Both the position numbers and the translations under genes were made by a program. From Leucaena leucocephala (Eukaryota; Streptophyta; Magnoliopsida; Fabales; Fabaceae), in the NCBI GenBank assembly GCA_037074615.1, contig CM073532.1:12236001-12300000 (forward strand): 64,000 nucleotides of DNA, in the 5' to 3' direction. Under the pieces are notes generated by a model. It was given only the letters and a program-made list of their open reading frames with translations. It was not told the DNA's origin and made no database searches. Below are positions 59,443-64,000 of this stretch, one piece after another. Positions within the stretch are counted from its first letter, which is position 1. Each line of letters begins with the position of its first letter.

Positions 59443-62400
59443 TGAAACATCCTTCCTTAGACTCCTCAGAGTACACTTGCGGAAGCAATATTAGCTTGAT
59501 TATATATTAACTTAAGCCCAGAAATTCAAAATTTTACTCTTAAGTTCCTTATTCTGGACCTTTAATTTGAAAATTAATTTATCTCGTTCTGCACATCCAA
59601 ATGAGGCTTATTACCTATCCACATAATGCCCCAGATGTGTACGACGGGCTTGCCAAATTTTATAGCCAAACTCCTTCGTTTACTAGGTCAAACTGAGGTC
59701 AAAACACTGCTACCTCAGGACCTGCGAATTTCTCTTTTCATTTCTCATTCACAAATTGAACATGCCAAACAATATTTATTATTAAATAATAAAATGTCAT
59801 ACAACAAGGCATACATCAAATTCTCATATTTCTATTACATCTTTCCCTGCCTAAAATTCGGCAGCACAACCGCTACATTCCTTCTGTAGAAAGTAACCGA
59901 TCTTGTACCGATTCGGTAATTCCCGTAGGAACTACCATTCTACGTAAGTACCCAGGAAATACTGGATGAACCGGCTAGGTCCATTCACTTCCATCCTCCT
60001 TAGACAGCACCTACGTACACAGTACGTATCAGTTCCTTTCTTTGTTCCTTCTTCGTTGCCAGAATTTCGGCAGCCTAACGGCGTCTCTTAAAATTTCCAG
60101 ATTTTATTTTGACAGAACCTCCCCTGTAATGTTATATATGGGAATGAGATTCGGGGGAATCTCAGTAGTAATAATCATAACAATATATGTAATGCAGAGT
60201 GACAGTGCTTGCTTGTGATTGTGTACAGATAAGTATGCTGCATGCTTCCATATTCAATAACATATGATCATAGCATTGGAATAGAGCTTCAAGCATAACA
60301 TATAAGACAACAATCCAACCAAACAAAAGCACAACAAATCACAAAGACATTACATAAGAGCTAGGATTAGTTGCTACCTCAAAAGCAGAGCTTCAGAACT
60401 TCTCTACTACTTCCAACTTCACCAGAACTTCCTTACTTCTTTCTTTCTCTCACTTTCTCTCTCAAGAACTTCTTTCTTCCTCTCTTTCTTGCTTGTGCCG
60501 AAATGAGGAGCTAGGGGGTATTTATAGTGTTGAGCAATGGCAATCTTGTAATTTTGAAGACTTATGCTCCTGTGGTCCTGGTTTTCCCTGAATTTCCTAT
60601 TTTTCTTTATTCCTTTTACTGCATCATGCATGACATCATCTCCATGCCACCTCATGGGACACCTCATCATGAACATTTCTCACATGGTGAAATTGAAGCC
60701 TTCTTGGACACCTCAGCAGCTGACTCAGCAGTTCCAATCTAATCCAATACCGGTCCGGTCCGATTTCCCACAAACTGGACTCACCGGCTAAGATTGTGCC
60801 ACGTGTCCTTAACTTTTTCTTCTGCCTCTAAGATGACGCCATGTGGCATCTAGAAGGGACCTTTCACGCCTTCCAATGCTATCCAGATAAGTCCAGGACT
60901 TTATCTGATCACCACCTCGGTTATCGTGCCAACCGAGTAACTTTACTTTATTGAAACAGCATTAAATAGTATTTTAATGCCACTTTTTCTCACATACTTC
61001 ATGGGCTACGTTTTTGGGCTCTGGGAACATCATCTTGGGTCTCTGATCCAGCCCAAGTACTCTGATGGCACGATTCTCAAGAAACATCCCTTGGCAAATT
61101 ACCAAAATACCCCTGAGTGCCCTTCCTTGCACTATTTTAACCCTAAGGGTAAAATCGTCATTTTACACCCTTCTGTACTCTGTCAGGGCATATACTGACT
61201 CTAGGTAACTTTATCTGCATGTACCTTGGCTTCTGGGCTTGTCCATAATGACCAAAATGCCCTTCATTCATCTGTTACCCTTTAGTACAACACAGGGGCA
61301 TTTTTGTAATTTTGAAATTTTCCGGGGTTCTGCTGGACACTGGCCCACCTATCAGTCCAAGTGTCTTACTGGGCCTTTGTTGGCGCCATTATTGGGCCTC
61401 TCAGGGTCCATTACGTTCATGGCACGCATTACGAGGAATCTTCCCCCGTTAATGTTTATTGAATATTTTATCTATTATTCACAGTTTATACCCATATCCG
61501 GACACCGGCTCCTTCTGTCCGATACACTGGCCTGCGGTGTTCAGGCATCCCTGTGAGTCATATCAGTCATCTGACTGAGGTCATCCGAACTCATTCAGTC
61601 CCTTTTCAAATACCGATAAATTTTCCTATCGGATACCCGGAGGCCTCACACTCCCGTTTGGATTTTCTGATTTGTGAATAACTTTCTCTACAGGCCTCCT
61701 ATCGGTATTCTGTCAGTTTCTTGACATCCGCCCCATAAGGACGCATCATCCTGTATTTTCTCACCTAGATCTGAAATCTAGAATATCCGGTATGAATTTT
61801 TATAACTTTTGGACGATCAGTCCATTTCTGGCTATCTAGAGTCTTCAAAAATTCCTGTATTAAGCCAGATTACCGAGCGTCACTTGCTCTCTCTACCGGT
61901 GAAATCTGGGACCGAAATGCTTCCGGACAGTCCAAACCACTCCCGGCCTGACTTTCTTTAATTACACTTTAGCCCCAAGGAACTTTTCTTCTTTTCAATT
62001 AAGTCCCTTTTTTATTTGGCTAAAATTACACTTAAGGACCCCACCTTTTTCTCTACTTTTCCTTTTTGGCTTTATACTTTCCATAATTGCACTTAAGCCC
62101 CTTCATTTTCTTTCTTTTGCAATTTAATCCCTTTCTTTGCATAAATGGCCATCATATCTCTAGTGACTTTCACTATTTACATATCAGTCCCTGGACTTTT
62201 ACTTATTTGCAGTTTAGTCCCTAAAAACCCTCTGTATGTTTCGGGGACCTCTGCTCAAAGGGATATTCCTCACATTCCTCATTTTGAACCTAGGTGAACT
62301 GTCCCGATTCTGTAGGTTAAAGACTTAACTCATCTTTACATCCTGAAGGACTTAGCTCATCCCTCGGATCCTACAAAATACAGGTAAATAATCCGCCCAT

Positions 62401-62492
62401 ATCAGATTACTACCCTAGGACTACGGGTTTAGCAGCCTGCCCATATCAGACTACCTCCCAGTTCAACTAGACCCAAAAATTGGGATGTTACA
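59443..62492 (-). mobile_element. S2: solo LTR with perfect target duplication
   Basis: 3050 bp from TGAAACATCC (59443) to GGATGTTACA (ends 62492), with ATAGG at 59438-59442 and again at 62493-62497. There is no internal region. It is very similar along its length to S1 (11392-14434), only 7 bp different in size, and to E3's LTR. A minus-strand TATAAATA lies at 60519-60526. It holds no gene; frames at 60977-61556 are shadows of the LTR, with the same counterparts in S1. Confidence 0.93.
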
Positions 62493-64000
62493 ATAGGCAT
62501 AGCAGGAATATGAGATGTGGTATAGTCAGTGAAAGCTGGTATGTTCCCCCAAAAAATCTTCAACAGTGAACACAGTCTTGTTGGAATCCAACTTCTTCTC
62601 CAATTCTTGTACTTGTCGACCAAGGACCTCAATTGCTTATTTATGAAAATCAATAATCTTTCTGAGGTTTACTATCATAATATGGGTCTTCTCATTGCCT
62701 TTGTCAAACTCAGAGACCAATTCTAGCTTTAATGAAGAACCAAACTCATTGATCAACTAAGATATGCTCTGGATAGTGACTTGTGAGCTTTCCTTAACCT
62801 TTGTCATAATGCTCCTCTAAAAAATCTTTAACTCTTGCTAAACGTGATGTTAGATAGTAGCTTGAGCAAAAGGAGGGGATGTTGAAGTATGAGTTGGCCT
62901 TGCAGATGATCGAGCATCAATGGTCTACATTGGTTGCTTTCCTATATGACTTTTCTTTCCACCAGCAACCAAATGAAGGGTAATCCTCATTCTGTTTATT
63001 TGTTCAACACCAAATATAGAAATTTCTACTTCCTTCTCTCCCTTCTAAATGATCAATATTATTACATTATAAGAAGAATGAGACTAACTGAGGATAGGGA
63101 ATAGGGATGGTTTTGGATAGAAATTTCTTAGCTCACTATAAATCAAGCACCTATGTTAATCTTCTCCCCACTAATTATTCTGGCTAATAAGGCATAATCC
63201 TCCTGAGTCATATATGTAAAGCTCCAAGATTTATTGACCATACTCCTCGAATATATGTAGTGGATTATCCAGTTATAATCACACATCTCTTTTGGTACAA
63301 ACTTGAGGTCTCCAGAGAAGCTGTCATCAAGCATAAGGATCTTGTAAATATTTGTCAGAGATAAATCAGAACTCTTTTCATACTCTATCATTTTTAACAA
63401 GAATTTGATGACCTTAGAGTCCAATCTTATCTCTCTTCCCTTAATTGAGTTGTCAGATAACTTTCACTATTCCCCTTCTTCATTGGCTTCCTTATAGACT
63501 GTCATATTGCAGAAGAACTCTTTACCATTTCAAGACAATAGGATAGGTTAATACCTAACCAGTTCTCCTAGTACTTCATGGGTTTGGAGAGATCTAATTG
63601 AGTCTTATCATTAAACTTGAGATACTCCAAGTCAGGGCAAAACTCTCTTTCTACATATTCTGCCTTATCTATTCCTTTATCCACTCCTTTGTCTACGTTT
63701 CCTATGAGTAATGCTAAAGAGTTACGACTAAACGGAGTAGGCATGAATGAGAGAGTAGAAGTATGTGAGATGGGAGATGGTTCAAGGGTACATTTTCTTC
63801 TTTTTTGATCAGTTGGGGCGACAGGAGAGGTTTAAGAGGTTCCCATGTTAATGGTAGTGTGAATAGCCTAATTTACATGGTTATTTGATTTAGTGTGCTT
63901 AGATCCAGTTTTCTTAGATCCCGTAGAAAGAAGGTGCCTTTTTTTCAAAGATTTTTGTTCACTCCATCTTACTGAACTTGGACCCTCCTGTATTGGAACC
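62493..64000 (-). pseudogene. Putative plant transposon protein (PF20167-like) pseudogene
   Basis: The readable frame 63424-63143 encodes REIRLDSKVIKFLL in its extended start, then WIIHYIYSRSMVNKSW, MTQEDYALLARIISGEKINIG. This layout (Trp, SR, then a helix ending in a G-x-x-I-x-x-G motif) is that of the 'putative plant transposon protein' domain found in repetitive plant genes. Upstream, to 64000, a Ser/Lys-rich N-terminus and LEYLKFNDKTQLDLSKP are readable with stops and shifts. Downstream, a coiled-coil-like QVQELEKKLDSN segment lies near 62605-62570. The molecular role of the family is not known. Confidence 0.55.

Noticed and set aside
60977..61556. Open frames conserved between 12327-12906 and 60977-61556
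   Set aside because: Both lie in the same part of the S1 and S2 LTRs. The similarity is that of the LTR; E3's LTR does not keep the frame.
1..64000. Possible endogenous pararetrovirus
   Set aside because: RT-bearing regions all have LTRs and gypsy or copia order. No movement protein or coat-type motif of a caulimovirus was seen.

Overview
Nuclear plant DNA, almost certainly from a dicot. The window is dominated by LTR retrotransposons and holds one protein-coding host gene. I saw no tRNA, rRNA or microRNA gene and no bacterial or organellar genes. The species cannot be fixed from sequence alone.

1-25764 is a nest at least four insertions deep, made of one related family of LTR elements with long LTRs (2.1-3.5 kb) and internal regions that carry only gag or almost nothing. 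The outermost, E3 (+), has gag as its only gene. E1 (+) sits inside E3's left LTR, E2 (-) inside E1, and a solo LTR S1 (+) inside E2's right LTR. Matching 5-bp target-site duplications (TSDs) prove the two inner steps.

25765-31635 is AT-rich flank with a small hairpin and a badly decayed minus-strand Ty1/copia element. 32134-41827 is a Ty3/gypsy element (E5, +) with gag, protease, RT, RNase H and integrase all recognisable. It is broken by nine in-frame stops, one frameshift and a 1981-bp solo LTR inserted inside the integrase core.

43404-52075 (-) is a plant MLK/PPK/AEL-type casein-kinase-1-like gene (rice HD16/EL1 group). I resolved 16 exons with consistent splice phases. The kinase and C-terminal domains are open throughout, but the conserved N-terminus in exon 1 is damaged. 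Its largest intron carries an antisense copia remnant, and a Mutator-like MITE lies just upstream.

53147-59040 holds LTR copies in opposite orientations, one set inserted into the other. 59290-64000 (-) is a decayed 'putative plant transposon protein' gene, split by a second solo LTR (S2) with a perfect TSD.

The most unusual signal is the 8-bp palindrome GTCGCGAC, including degenerate copies. It recurs on a lattice alternating about 22 and 29 bp in the leaders and LTRs of the nested family, and again as an exact 51-bp tandem array in the unrelated solo LTR inside E5. Other LTRs here carry analogous arrays built on ATCGAT, and a CCATGG array lies beside E5.
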